This document shows positions 36,366-45,283 of a stretch of DNA of 64,000 nucleotides, piece after piece. This DNA is from Acinetobacter gerneri DSM 14967 = CIP 107464 = MTCC 9824 (GTDB lineage: Bacteria; Pseudomonadota; Gammaproteobacteria; Pseudomonadales; Moraxellaceae): NCBI RefSeq assembly GCF_000368565.1, contig NZ_KB849539.1:2381-66380 (forward strand). The letters are read 5' to 3'. The position numbers and the translations under genes are program-made. Position 1 is the first letter of the stretch; every line of letters starts with the position of its first letter. A model generated the notes under the pieces. It did no database searches, was not told the DNA's origin, and was given only the letters and a program-made list of their open reading frames with translations.

Positions 36366-37922
36366 ATGAGCGAAATTAAAACCCTAGAAATCCCAAAATG
36401 GGGTTTGTCGATGGAAGAGGGTACGATTGCCCAATGGCTGATTCAGGAAGGCACTGCATTTAGCAAAGGTGATGAAATTTGTGAAATTGAAACCACAAAA
36501 ATCGTCAATGTGCTTGAAGCACCTTTCGATAGTACATTACGTAAAATTATTGCCAAATCAGGTGATACTCTAATTGTCGGTGGAATTATCGCAATTTGTG
36601 CAGACAGCCAAGTTTCAGATGCAGAGATCGAAGCATTTGCACAGTCTTTGGGTGGATCAAGCGCAGCAGTAACTGAGACTAAATCTGCGGAAGTGGTTGC
36701 TGAAAAAGTAGCGACAACGCCTGTGGAAACAAAAGTTCAGAGTGTGGCTGTACAAAATAATGCAGCAAACATTGCTGGAAATAGTGCAGCAAATAGTGCG
36801 AAACCAATGGCAAAAGGCGGTTATTCAGTGCCTGCAACATTGCAAGGTTATCAGCAAGTCGATGATATTTTCACGACACCGCATGCTTTGAAATTAGCTG
36901 AAAAACATAATGTCAATTTGGCACAAATCTCAGGTTCTGGGCGTGAAGGTCGTATTAGCGTCAAAGATATTCAGCTTGCTGTACAAGCCGCAGGTGGTTC
37001 TTGGCCAGATGTGCGTCATCAATCAAGTGGAAAAGTTGCAAAATCTACAGCTGATGATAGCCAAGTTTTGGCAACACCAGTCGCACGCCGTTTAGCTCAG
37101 CAATGGGGGATTAATTTACATGATTGCCGTGCTTCGGGTTCACGTGGACGAGTGTCAAAAGAAGATGTTGAAGCCGTTTATCAACGTGAAAATCCAACCG
37201 TTGTAGAAACGATAGGTGCTGTAGCAGAAACGGCACAAGTCACAGCAATCCCAATGAATGGTATGCGTAAAGCTATTGCCTCACGCTTACAATCTGCAAA
37301 ACGAAATGCTCCACATTTCCGTTTAACTATTGATTTAAATGTCGATGCAGTTCAGGCACTGCGTCAGCAAATTAATACAACCGTGCCACAAGTTAAATTG
37401 TCTATTAACGATATGTTAATTAAGGCAGCAGCGGCAGCATTAATCAAAGTCCCACAAGTCAATGTACAGTTTGATGAAGAAAATCAGCAAATTTTACAGT
37501 TTGATCAAGCGGATATTTCTGTTGCTGTAGCAATCGAAAATGGTCTGATTACACCGATCATCAAAGCAGCCAATCGCAAATCTTTGGCACAGATTTCAAC
37601 GGATATGCGAGATCTTGCAACACGTGCCAAGACAGGAAAACTTGCACCAGACGAATTCCAAGGCGGTAGCTTTAGTATTTCAAACTTGGGAATGTTGGGA
37701 ATCAAAGCATTTGATGCAATTATCAATCCACCGCAAGGTGCAATATTGGCATTAGGCTCAGCAGAAAAACGTGCCGTTGTGGATGGTGATGCTGTGGTGA
37801 TTCGTGAAATTGTGACTGCAACATTGTCTTGTGATCATCGTGTGATAGACGGTGCATTGGGTGCAAAATTCTTAGCAGCCTTTAAGCAGTTTGTTGAAAA
37901 TCCTGCATTGATTTTAGTGTAG
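36366..37922 (+). CDS. acoC: Acetoin dehydrogenase E2 (dihydrolipoyl acetyltransferase) with two E3-binding domains
   Basis: 518 residues. The lipoyl domain is at ~1-78 with the modified Lys45 in EIETTKIVN. After an Ala-rich linker come two peripheral-subunit-binding domains: ~171-206 (TPHALKLAEKHNV...GREGRISVKDI) and ~236-272 (ATPVARRLAQQWG...GSRGRVSKEDV). The catalytic acyltransferase domain has CDHRVIDGALGAKF at 489 onward with the active His491. It transfers acetyl to CoA and is the structural core. Two binding domains with one lipoyl domain is unusual. The neighbouring lpd supplies E3 and lipA the cofactor. Confidence 0.94.
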   Translation: MSEIKTLEIPKWGLSMEEGTIAQWLIQEGTAFSKGDEICEIETTKIVNVLEAPFDSTLRKIIAKSGDTLIVGGIIAICADSQVSDAEIEAFAQSLGGSSAAVTETKSAEVVAEKVATTPVETKVQSVAVQNNAANIAGNSAANSAKPMAKGGYSVPATLQGYQQVDDIFTTPHALKLAEKHNVNLAQISGSGREGRISVKDIQLAVQAAGGSWPDVRHQSSGKVAKSTADDSQVLATPVARRLAQQWGINLHDCRASGSRGRVSKEDVEAVYQRENPTVVETIGAVAETAQVTAIPMNGMRKAIASRLQSAKRNAPHFRLTIDLNVDAVQALRQQINTTVPQVKLSINDMLIKAAAAALIKVPQVNVQFDEENQQILQFDQADISVAVAIENGLITPIIKAANRKSLAQISTDMRDLATRAKTGKLAPDEFQGGSFSISNLGMLGIKAFDAIINPPQGAILALGSAEKRAVVDGDAVVIREIVTATLSCDHRVIDGALGAKFLAAFKQFVENPALILV

Positions 37923-37932
37923 GAGAACAAAA

Positions 37933-39333
37933 ATGTCAGATACACAATTTGATGTCATCGTCATTGGTGCGGGTCCGGGTGGGTATGTGGCTGCGATTCG
38001 CGCAGCCCAACTCGGCTTAAAAACAGCGATTGTTGAAGAAAAGCATTTGGGAGGTATTTGCCTAAATTGGGGCTGTATTCCAACGAAAGCACTATTAAGT
38101 GGTGCTGCGGTAGCTCAGCAACTCAAACACGCAGGTCAGTTTGGTTTCACGGTAGCTTCAGTAGATTTTGATATCCAGCAATTGGTTCAACATAGCCGCA
38201 AAGTCTCTAGTCAGTTGGTGCAAGGCATTGGACAATTGTTGAAAAAAAATCAAGTCACTGTTTTTACAGCGAGAGCACAGTTTATCGGCAAAGAACAGCT
38301 TGAAGTGACTGATGTTGATGGGAAAAAGCAACAGATTTCTGCGCCACATATTATTGTGGCGACAGGGGCTAAAGCTGCCAACTTAGCGCAAATACCCGTC
38401 GATGGTCAGCATGTTTGGAGTTATAAAGAAGCCCTAATCCCTGAAGAATTACCTAAGTCTCTTTTGGTGGTCGGCTCAGGTGCGATTGGCAGTGAATTTG
38501 CCAGTTTGTACCAAGATTTAGGGTGCCAAGTGACCTTGGTCGATATTGCTAAGCAAATATTACCAAGTGAAGACCTAGAAGTTGCCAAGTATGTACAAAA
38601 GCAGTTTGAACAGCAAGGTATGCAGGTGCTGACCGATGCTGCTGTACAGAAAATTGAAATTGTTCAAGGGCAAGTACACTGCCATGTTGAAACTTCATCA
38701 GAAGTAAAAGTGATCATCGTGGATAAGGTACTTTCTGCGATTGGCGTAAGACCAAATTCACAAAATCTTGGCTTAGAAGCTTTAGGAATCGAGTTTGAAA
38801 ATGGCTTTATCAAAGTAGATCAGTGGTGCAAAACCAATGTGGTCGGTGTCTATGCGATTGGTGATGTGGCAGGCGCACCATGTTTGGCGCACAAAGCCAG
38901 TCATGAGGCGATTTTATGTGTGGAAAAAATTGCAGGCGTTGCCAATGTCCATGCTTTGGATCGCACGCAAATTCCGGGTTGTATTTTCACTCATCCACAA
39001 GTGGCAAGTATTGGTCTAACTGAACAGAAAGCCAAAGCTGCGGGTTTGAATGTCAATATTGGTAAATTCCCGCTACAAGCCAATGGTAAGGCTTTGGCTT
39101 TAGGTGAAACGGCTGGATTTGTAAAGACTATTTTCGATCAGAAAACTGGCGAATTGCTCGGTGCTCACATGGTTGGTCATGAAGTGACTGAACATATCCA
39201 AGGTTTTGCGATAGCCAAATATTTAGAAGCGACAGATGAAAGTTTAGCGCAGGTGATTTTCCCACATCCAACGTTGTCTGAAGCGATGCATGAGTCTGTT
39301 TTATCGGCAATGCAGCGTGCGATTCATATTTAA
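37933..39333 (+). CDS. acoD: Dihydrolipoyl dehydrogenase (E3) of the acetoin complex
   Basis: 466 residues. FAD-binding VIVIGAGPGGYVAAIRAAQLG at the N-terminus; redox disulfide C43/C48 in GGICLNWGC; NAD-binding LLVVGSGAIGSEFASLYQDLG; second FAD motif GVYAIGDVAGAPCLAHKASHE; and the C-terminal catalytic His-Glu in FPHPTLSEAMHE. It reoxidises the dihydrolipoyl arm of AcoC with NAD. Ten bases after acoC and 11 before the butanediol-side reductase, so in the same operon. The gene name follows operon usage; lpd would be equally correct. Confidence 0.95.
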   Translation: MSDTQFDVIVIGAGPGGYVAAIRAAQLGLKTAIVEEKHLGGICLNWGCIPTKALLSGAAVAQQLKHAGQFGFTVASVDFDIQQLVQHSRKVSSQLVQGIGQLLKKNQVTVFTARAQFIGKEQLEVTDVDGKKQQISAPHIIVATGAKAANLAQIPVDGQHVWSYKEALIPEELPKSLLVVGSGAIGSEFASLYQDLGCQVTLVDIAKQILPSEDLEVAKYVQKQFEQQGMQVLTDAAVQKIEIVQGQVHCHVETSSEVKVIIVDKVLSAIGVRPNSQNLGLEALGIEFENGFIKVDQWCKTNVVGVYAIGDVAGAPCLAHKASHEAILCVEKIAGVANVHALDRTQIPGCIFTHPQVASIGLTEQKAKAAGLNVNIGKFPLQANGKALALGETAGFVKTIFDQKTGELLGAHMVGHEVTEHIQGFAIAKYLEATDESLAQVIFPHPTLSEAMHESVLSAMQRAIHI

Positions 39334-39344
39334 GGAGCGTAGCT

Positions 39345-40130
39345 ATGCCTAGAGGATTAAATAATAAAGTTGCTTTGATCACAGGTGCAGGACAGGGCAT
39401 TGGTCGAGGTATTGCATTAAGACTGGCACAAGAAGGTGTGCATATCGCCTTGGTCGACTTAAATCAAGAAAAATTGGATGCCGTAAAAAGTGAAGTTGAA
39501 GCATTGGGTGTCAAAGCATCAACGTTCATTGCAGATATTTCTGATCTTGCCCAAATCAGTAATGCAATTGATCATGCAGAATCAGCGCTCAATGGTTTTG
39601 ACATTATTATCAATAATGCGGGTATTGCCCAAGTTCAAGCTTTAGCAGAAGTGACTCCAGAGGAATTTCGTAAAATCACGGATATCAATGTGGGTGGTGT
39701 GCTTTGGGGGATCCAAGCTGCGGCAAAGAAGTTTAAGCAACGTCAACATGCTGGAAAGATTATTAATGCATGTTCAATTGCTGGGCATGAAGGTTTTGCC
39801 TTGCTAGGTGTTTATTCTTCAACTAAATTTGCAGTTCGAGCATTGACACAAGCTGCTGCGAAAGAATATGCCACTGCGGGTATTACCGTAAATAGTTATT
39901 GCCCCGGTGTTGTTGGAACAGATATGTGGGTTGAAATCGATCAGCGTTTTTCCCAAATTACGGGAGCACCTGTTGGTGAAACCTATAAGAAATATGTGGA
40001 CGGAATTGCTCTAGGACGTGCAGAAACACCAGATGATGTTGCATCTTTAGTAGCTTTCTTGGCAAGTGAAGACTCTAACTACATAACGGGTCAGTCCATC
40101 TTGACTGATGGTGGAATGGTTTATCGTTAA
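39345..40130 (+). CDS. budC: Short-chain dehydrogenase, acetoin/diacetyl reductase (meso-2,3-butanediol dehydrogenase)
   Basis: 261 residues. Classical SDR: NKVALITGAGQGIGRGIALRLA (TGxxxGxG), NNAGI, catalytic Ser in NACSIAGHEGF, and YSSTKFAV (YxxxK). The C-terminal ITGQSILTDGGMVYR and length match the butanediol dehydrogenase/acetoin reductase group. It interconverts 2,3-butanediol, acetoin and diacetyl with NAD(H), and here probably feeds acetoin to the Aco complex. Eleven bases after lpd and 21 before the zinc-dependent dehydrogenase. Stereospecificity cannot be read from sequence. Confidence 0.88.
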   Translation: MPRGLNNKVALITGAGQGIGRGIALRLAQEGVHIALVDLNQEKLDAVKSEVEALGVKASTFIADISDLAQISNAIDHAESALNGFDIIINNAGIAQVQALAEVTPEEFRKITDINVGGVLWGIQAAAKKFKQRQHAGKIINACSIAGHEGFALLGVYSSTKFAVRALTQAAAKEYATAGITVNSYCPGVVGTDMWVEIDQRFSQITGAPVGETYKKYVDGIALGRAETPDDVASLVAFLASEDSNYITGQSILTDGGMVYR

Positions 40131-40151
40131 TTTTAATCAAGGAATAACACG

Positions 40152-41210
40152 ATGAAAGCAGCTCGTTTTTATGATAAAGGCGATATCCGCATAGAAGATA
40201 TTCCTGAACCCCAAGTTTTACCCGGAACAGTAGGCATACAAGTCGCTTGGTGTGGTATTTGTGGTACAGACTTGCATGAGTTTATGGAAGGTCCCATTTT
40301 TATACCACCATGTGGGCATCCGCATCCCATTTCTGGAGAATCTGCACCTGTGACGATGGGGCATGAGTTTTCAGGTGTGGTTTATGCCGTAGGTGACGGC
40401 GTGACTGATATTGAAATTGGTCAACATGTCGTCGTTGAACCATATATCATCGCTGATGATGTACCGACTGGACCGAATGACAATTATCATTTATCTAAAG
40501 ATATGAATTTTATCGGTTTGGGTGGTCGTGGTGGTGGATTGTCTGAAAAGATTGCCGTGCAACGCCGTTGGGTACACCCGATTTCCAATGATATTCCTTT
40601 AGATCAAGCTGCATTGATTGAGCCTTTATCTGTTGGTCACCACGCTTATGTGCGAAGTGGAGCAAAGGCAGGTGATATTGCGCTGGTGGGTGGAGCAGGT
40701 CCAATCGGATTGTTATTATCGGCCATTTTAAAAGCCAAAGGCTTGACGGTTATTATCACTGAACTGAGTGCGAAGCGTAAAGAAAAAGCACTTGAGGCAG
40801 GCGTTGCAGATTATGTTTTAGATCCATCTCAAGTGGATGTTGTTGCTGAAGTCATGAAAATTACCCAAGATCGTGGCGTAGATGTGGCTTTTGAGTGTAG
40901 TAGTGTCAATAAAGTCATGGATACTTTAGTGGCAGCCATGAAGCCCACAGGTGTAGTGGTGATCGTGTCAATCTGGAGTCATCCCGCAACCATCAATGTG
41001 CACAGTGTGGTGATGAAAGAACTGGATATTCGAGGCACCATTGCTTATGTGAATGACCATCAAGAAACCATTCGCTTAGTAGAGCAAGGCAAGATTAATC
41101 TGGAACCATTTATTACCCAGCGTATTGCACTGGATGATTTGGTGGCAAAAGGCTTTGACACTTTGATTCACAATAATGAGTCAGCAGTTAAAATTATTGT
41201 TCATCCTTAA
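40152..41210 (+). CDS. Zinc-dependent 2,3-butanediol dehydrogenase (MDR family)
   Basis: 352 residues. Medium-chain dehydrogenase: catalytic zinc ligands in WCGICGTDLHEF and the GHEFSG motif, with an E ligand near the end of QHVVVEPYI. The NAD-binding region contains ALVGGAGPIGLLLSAIL. GTDLHEFMEGPIFIPPCGHPHPISGE is characteristic of (R,R)-butanediol dehydrogenases. In this family a structural four-Cys zinc lobe is reduced, as seems true here. Last gene of the aco operon; together with the SDR it would cover different butanediol stereoisomers. Confidence 0.9.
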   Translation: MKAARFYDKGDIRIEDIPEPQVLPGTVGIQVAWCGICGTDLHEFMEGPIFIPPCGHPHPISGESAPVTMGHEFSGVVYAVGDGVTDIEIGQHVVVEPYIIADDVPTGPNDNYHLSKDMNFIGLGGRGGGLSEKIAVQRRWVHPISNDIPLDQAALIEPLSVGHHAYVRSGAKAGDIALVGGAGPIGLLLSAILKAKGLTVIITELSAKRKEKALEAGVADYVLDPSQVDVVAEVMKITQDRGVDVAFECSSVNKVMDTLVAAMKPTGVVVIVSIWSHPATINVHSVVMKELDIRGTIAYVNDHQETIRLVEQGKINLEPFITQRIALDDLVAKGFDTLIHNNESAVKIIVHP

Positions 41211-41296
41211 CCCTAAAATAAATCCTCTTCCTAGTACTTATATTTAGATACTTAAACCAAAGATGAAAAATGTTTAAGTAGAATAGGATGGTTTGA

Positions 41297-41332
41297 TTAG
41301 CCAATTTCAAGTCTTTGACTTAAATTGGCTAA
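41297..41332. terminator. Convergent hairpin after the aco operon
   Basis: Long inverted repeat TTAGCCAATTTCAAGTC / GACTTAAATTGGCTAA (one-base bulge) between the convergent aco operon and permease gene. There is no strong T run on either side. Confidence 0.5.
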
Positions 41333-41351
41333 ATCACATAAAAATGAAAAT

Positions 41352-42722
41352 TTATTTTGGATCTGTATTTTGATCTTTTAAACCCAATAATTTATATAAA
41401 ATAAACATGGCAATGATCCAGATTGGGATTAAGATCACCGATTCTTTAAAGTTCTGAGTCCACATAATATATAAAATCATCACAATGAAAATCAGCACGA
41501 TATAATTGCTGATCGGTGAAAATAGCGCAGGAAATTTACTGGTTTTCGCTTCATCTCGCATGGCTTGTCTAAACTTAAGATGAGTAAAACTGATAATTGC
41601 CCAATTCAATACCAAAGCAGCAACCGCCATATACATCAAATGACTGAGTGCTTGTTCAGGAGCAACATAGTTAAGTAAGACGCAACCAAAAATCAAAATA
41701 GAAGAGAAAATAACGGCAGCGATAGGCACGCCATTTTTACTTAATTTTTGGAAAATTTTGGGTGCATTGCCTTGTGTAGACAAGCCATAGAGCATACGAC
41801 TGTTGGCAAACATGCCACTGTTATAAACTGAAAGTGCGGCTGTCAAAATGATAAAGTTGAGCAAATGCGCTGCCCAACTGATTCCAAGCTGGCTAAAGAT
41901 CATCACAAAAGGACTTTTATCTAAGCCACCCAAATCGAGTTGATTCCACGGAATCAATGACATGATAATAGCTAAAGACGCCACATAAAAAATCAATATA
42001 CGGAAAATGACTTGGTTAATCGCTTGAGGAATACTTTTTGAAGGATTTTCTGCTTCGGCAGCTGTCATACCGATCAGTTCAATACCACCAAAAGCAAACA
42101 TCAAAAAGGCGAGCATATAAAATAGCCCAGAAAAACCATGCGGGAAAAATCCCCCATGTTGCCAAAGATTTGTAAATGATGCTGTTGAATCAGGTCCTGC
42201 ACTCAAGAGTAAATATAAACCAAATACAATCATCGAAATCACGGCAGCCACTTTAATAATCGCTAACCAAAACTCAGATTCACCATAAAACTTAACATTG
42301 CTTAGATTGAGCAAAGTCACCAAAATAAAGAAAACAAATGCAGGCACCCAAGCAGGGATATGTGGCCACCAAAAATGGATATATTTGGCTACAGCAGTCA
42401 GCTCAGTCATGGCGACTAAGATATAAACGACCCAATAATTCCAACCAGATAAAAAGCCCGGAAATCTGCCCCAATATTTTTGTGCAAAGTGACTAAAAGA
42501 ACCAGCAACAGGTTCTTCGACGATCATTTCACCCATTTGGCGCATAATCAAAAAGGCAATTAGGCCCACGATGGTATAGCCCAAAATAATCGATGGACCA
42601 GCAGCTTGAATCACTTGTGCAGAGCCTAAAAATAAACCAGTACCCACTGCACCGCCCATGGCGATCAGTTGAATATGTCGATTTTTTAGCGCACGTTTTA
42701 ATTGAGGAGATGAATTATTCAA
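41352..42722 (-). CDS. Amino-acid permease, AroP/PheP-like (aromatic amino acids)
   Basis: 456 residues, about 12 membrane spans. APC-family amino-acid transporter signature: LKRALKNRHIQLIAMGGAVGTGLFLGSA at the N-terminus, VGLIAFLIMRQMGEM in span 2, and GWNYWVVYILVAMTELTAVAKYIHFWWP, which closely resembles AroP/PheP. FAFGGIELIGMTAAEAENP is also typical. It imports Phe, Tyr or Trp by proton symport if the subfamily guess is right; other neutral amino acids are possible. Located in the inner membrane. No operon partner. Confidence 0.8.
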   Translation of the reverse strand: MNNSSPQLKRALKNRHIQLIAMGGAVGTGLFLGSAQVIQAAGPSIILGYTIVGLIAFLIMRQMGEMIVEEPVAGSFSHFAQKYWGRFPGFLSGWNYWVVYILVAMTELTAVAKYIHFWWPHIPAWVPAFVFFILVTLLNLSNVKFYGESEFWLAIIKVAAVISMIVFGLYLLLSAGPDSTASFTNLWQHGGFFPHGFSGLFYMLAFLMFAFGGIELIGMTAAEAENPSKSIPQAINQVIFRILIFYVASLAIIMSLIPWNQLDLGGLDKSPFVMIFSQLGISWAAHLLNFIILTAALSVYNSGMFANSRMLYGLSTQGNAPKIFQKLSKNGVPIAAVIFSSILIFGCVLLNYVAPEQALSHLMYMAVAALVLNWAIISFTHLKFRQAMRDEAKTSKFPALFSPISNYIVLIFIVMILYIMWTQNFKESVILIPIWIIAMFILYKLLGLKDQNTDPK

Positions 42723-42940
42723 AATACAAAGCGAAGAATAAAAGAAACAATTGTAATGGATTGGTTATCGAACGCCTAGCGTAGTTTAATTTTCACGAAT
42801 CGAAATCGCCTGATATTTTATAAAAAATGGCTTTTAACTGCATTGAACATTATTTAGAAGCGACTGTTAATGTATAAGAGTTGAGCTTGTTGGCTTGATT
42901 GTTTAGATCTCTCAAGATCGCCGTCTAGCTATATATCATT

Positions 42941-42971
42941 TTAAAAAACGTGAGGAGTAGTTCCTCACGTT
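42941..42971 (-). terminator. Terminator of the MFS / small-protein operon
   Basis: Minus-strand AACGTGAGGA / TCCTCACGTT stem (10 bp, five-base loop) followed by six T residues. It lies about 60 bases past the small protein stop, so both genes are one unit. Confidence 0.88.
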
Positions 42972-43033
42972 ATACGTCATTTGAAATTTTGAAATATAGA
43001 CAGCGTCTAGCATTTGAATCTTGCTATAAAAAA

Positions 43034-43168
43034 TCAGTGTGGACAAAAAGCCATATTAAAATAATCAAATAGATAAGGGGTGTTCATCCACAAGATAATA
43101 GCCAAAGCCATCAATAACACCACCGCAATGATGATCATTGTTTTTAACCATGAAAATGAATTAGTCAT
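43034..43168 (-). CDS. 44-residue single-span membrane protein, MFS transporter small partner
   Basis: MTNSFSWLKTMIIIAVVLLM... encodes one membrane span (residues ~8-28) and a short tail ending YFNMAFCPH. Its ATG overlaps the last codons of the MFS gene (ATGACTAA arrangement), and AGGAGG lies 11 bases upstream of it, inside the MFS gene. Translational coupling is therefore likely, and the shared terminator lies beyond it. It fits what is annotated elsewhere as an MFS transporter small subunit, as far as I remember. A longer in-frame start at 43234 would lie within the MFS gene and is unlikely. Confidence 0.7.
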   Translation of the reverse strand: MTNSFSWLKTMIIIAVVLLMALAIILWMNTPYLFDYFNMAFCPH

Positions 43169-44387
43169 CCACAACTGCCTCCTCATTGACAAAATAGTGT
43201 ACGGCAACTGCAAAGAAACTGAGGAAAATCGCACAACCCCAGATCATATTATAATTGCCCGTCATATCATGATTGAGCCCACCGAGCCAACCACCAAAAA
43301 ATGAACCGACTTGGTGAGTGAAAAATACTACACCACTCAGCATAGTAAGATATTTTACACCAAACATATTGGCAACTATACCATTGGTGAGTGGAACTGT
43401 GGAAAGCCAGAGTAAACCCATGACCACACCGAAGGCATAAACAGTCCAGATACTGAGCGGTAGCAATAGAAAAGCAATGATGGCAATCCCACGGATCCCA
43501 TAAAGCCACATCAATAAATGCGGTTTAGAATAACGGTCGCCTAACCAGCCTGCGGAATAAGTCCCGACGATATTAAATAAACCAATTAAAGCCAAGAAAA
43601 TCGTCCCTGTTGAGGCATCAAAACCGTGATCAATGAGATATCCCGGTAAATGTATTCCCAAAAATACCACTTGGAAACCACATACTAAAAAGCCCAAAGC
43701 TAACCATAGGAAGGGTTTATGGTGAGCTGCAATATTTAAAATCTGTTTAAAGCTAAGCTCTGGCGCATTGGCATTTTTTAAGGATTTAGGTACATGATAG
43801 GGCGGTGCATTTAAAGTGAGCGCAAGCGGTATGATTAAAGCAACTAAAATTGCGCTCACCACCAATGCCGCTGACCAACCGATATGCTGTAGCAACAAAA
43901 GCGTTGTTGGCAACATGATAAATTGACCAAAAGAACCCGCAGCACTAGCGATCCCCATAGCCATACTACGTTTACTTGGATGCGCAGCACGTCCAACGGC
44001 TGAAAGTAAAACAGAAAATGAAGTTGCCGATAGCGCTAAACCAATAATAATCCCGACACTAAAATCCAGTAGCCAAGCGGTCGAACTGATCGCCATGAGC
44101 AAAAGCCCAATGGTGTATAGAACACCACCTACAGCAACAACTTTTTTACTGCCATATTTGTCAGCAAGCGCACCAGTAAAAGGCTGCACAGCACCCCAAA
44201 ATAGGTTTTGTATAGCGATTGCAAGGCTAAAAACTTGATGGCTCCAACCAAACTCATGACTCATCGGAACAAGGTAAAGACCAAATCCATGTCTGACACC
44301 CAAGGACAGCGCTAAAATAAAAGCACTCCCGATAAGCATGATAATCAGCGGTTTAGAAAATTTATATTGTTGCTGTACTGTTTCCAT
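43161..44387 (-). CDS. MFS transporter, oxalate:formate antiporter/MCT-like group
   Basis: 408 residues with 12 predicted spans. RHGFGLYLVPMSHEFGWSHQVFSLAIAIQNLFWG in span 1-2 and the loop-2/3 motif GALADKYGSKKVVAVGG (MFS motif A) identify the family. The second half has a matching GWLGDRYSKP. The group transports monocarboxylates or related organic acids; substrate unknown. It is divergent from a TetR regulator, with a 22-bp palindrome between them, so regulation by that repressor is likely. A small membrane protein overlaps its 3' end. Confidence 0.82.
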   Translation of the reverse strand: METVQQQYKFSKPLIIMLIGSAFILALSLGVRHGFGLYLVPMSHEFGWSHQVFSLAIAIQNLFWGAVQPFTGALADKYGSKKVVAVGGVLYTIGLLLMAISSTAWLLDFSVGIIIGLALSATSFSVLLSAVGRAAHPSKRSMAMGIASAAGSFGQFIMLPTTLLLLQHIGWSAALVVSAILVALIIPLALTLNAPPYHVPKSLKNANAPELSFKQILNIAAHHKPFLWLALGFLVCGFQVVFLGIHLPGYLIDHGFDASTGTIFLALIGLFNIVGTYSAGWLGDRYSKPHLLMWLYGIRGIAIIAFLLLPLSIWTVYAFGVVMGLLWLSTVPLTNGIVANMFGVKYLTMLSGVVFFTHQVGSFFGGWLGGLNHDMTGNYNMIWGCAIFLSFFAVAVHYFVNEEAVVDD

Positions 44388-44529
44388 GGCATTCCTTTTT
44401 GCAATTGAAAAATATTTCCATTGAAAATCAATTGCTTTTTAGTATTTTAGATACTGCATTGTGCCTATTTAAGTGTCTATTCATCTTGAGAATATCAAGA
44501 AGTAGCTTAAACGATACAAAAATATAGAA

Positions 44530-44551
44530 ATAGATTATAATCATAATCTAT
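44530..44551. promoter_or_regulatory. Candidate TetR operator
   Basis: Perfect dyad ATAGATTAT-AATC-ATAATCTAT in the divergent gap between the MFS gene and the TetR-family gene. Size and position suit a TetR-type repressor that controls both genes. Binding is inferred. Confidence 0.6.
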
Positions 44552-44635
44552 AATCAGGTTCTATATTTTTTTTAATTAGTTTTAATTTGAATAATCATGT
44601 GATTTTTTTGCTAAATTTGGATAGGAATTCGCATT

Positions 44636-45214
44636 ATGCCTCGTGTATCAAAACAATTGGCGGCTGAAAATAGAAAAAAAATTGAAAATATCACCTCTCA
44701 TCTGATTCGAGATCGTGGATTTGCTGTGAGTGTTTCAGATCTTATGCATGCTGCTGGATTGACGCATGGAGGTTTCTATAAGCATTTTCAAAGCAAAGAT
44801 GAACTCATTGATATCGCTTGTAAGGATACCTTTGAGCAGTCAGTGAGGAAATGGCAAAATATTGTTGATACTTCAGAAGATGACCGTGGGGCATTAAAAG
44901 CAATTTTTAATCGTTATTTGTCAGAGCAAAATTTAGAAAATCCGGGTACAAGCTGTCCTTTATCTACATTAAGTATTGATGTTGCGAGAGAGCCAAGCGA
45001 GAAACCAGTCAAGCGATCTTTTCAGGATGGGGTAGAGGCTTTACTGAAAATCTTATCTGAACTTGATGCTGGTGAGGCGCAACAAGAATTTTCTAAAAAT
45101 GCGCTAGTACAGCTGAGTTTACTTTCTGGCGCATTAACATTAGCACGTTCTGTTGATCATGATTTAGCAGTGAAAATACTTGAAACAGTACGTGAGTTTA
45201 TGCAGGAAAATTGA
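44636..45214 (+). CDS. TetR/AcrR-family transcriptional regulator
   Basis: 192 residues. The N-terminal helix-turn-helix spans ~10-55: IENITSHLIRDRGFAVSVSDLMHAAGLTHGGFYKHFQSKDEL, the form found in NemR/AcrR-like repressors. The C-terminal ligand domain includes PGTSCPLSTLSIDVARE, with one Cys that could respond to electrophiles as in NemR, though this is speculative. It is divergent from the MFS transporter and probably represses it and itself through the 44530-44551 palindrome. A hairpin terminator follows. Confidence 0.9.
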   Translation: MPRVSKQLAAENRKKIENITSHLIRDRGFAVSVSDLMHAAGLTHGGFYKHFQSKDELIDIACKDTFEQSVRKWQNIVDTSEDDRGALKAIFNRYLSEQNLENPGTSCPLSTLSIDVAREPSEKPVKRSFQDGVEALLKILSELDAGEAQQEFSKNALVQLSLLSGALTLARSVDHDLAVKILETVREFMQEN

Positions 45215-45239
45215 GCCATTGGAGACTGTCAAAATAAAT

Positions 45240-45260
45240 AAAGCGATCTAAGATCGCTTT
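45240..45260. terminator. Convergent terminator tetR / ompW-like
   Basis: Palindrome AAAGCGATCT-A-AGATCGCTTT between the stop of the TetR gene and the 3' end of the OmpW gene. Confidence 0.75.
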
Positions 45261-45283
45261 ATAAGTCTAAAACGAAGTCCTAT

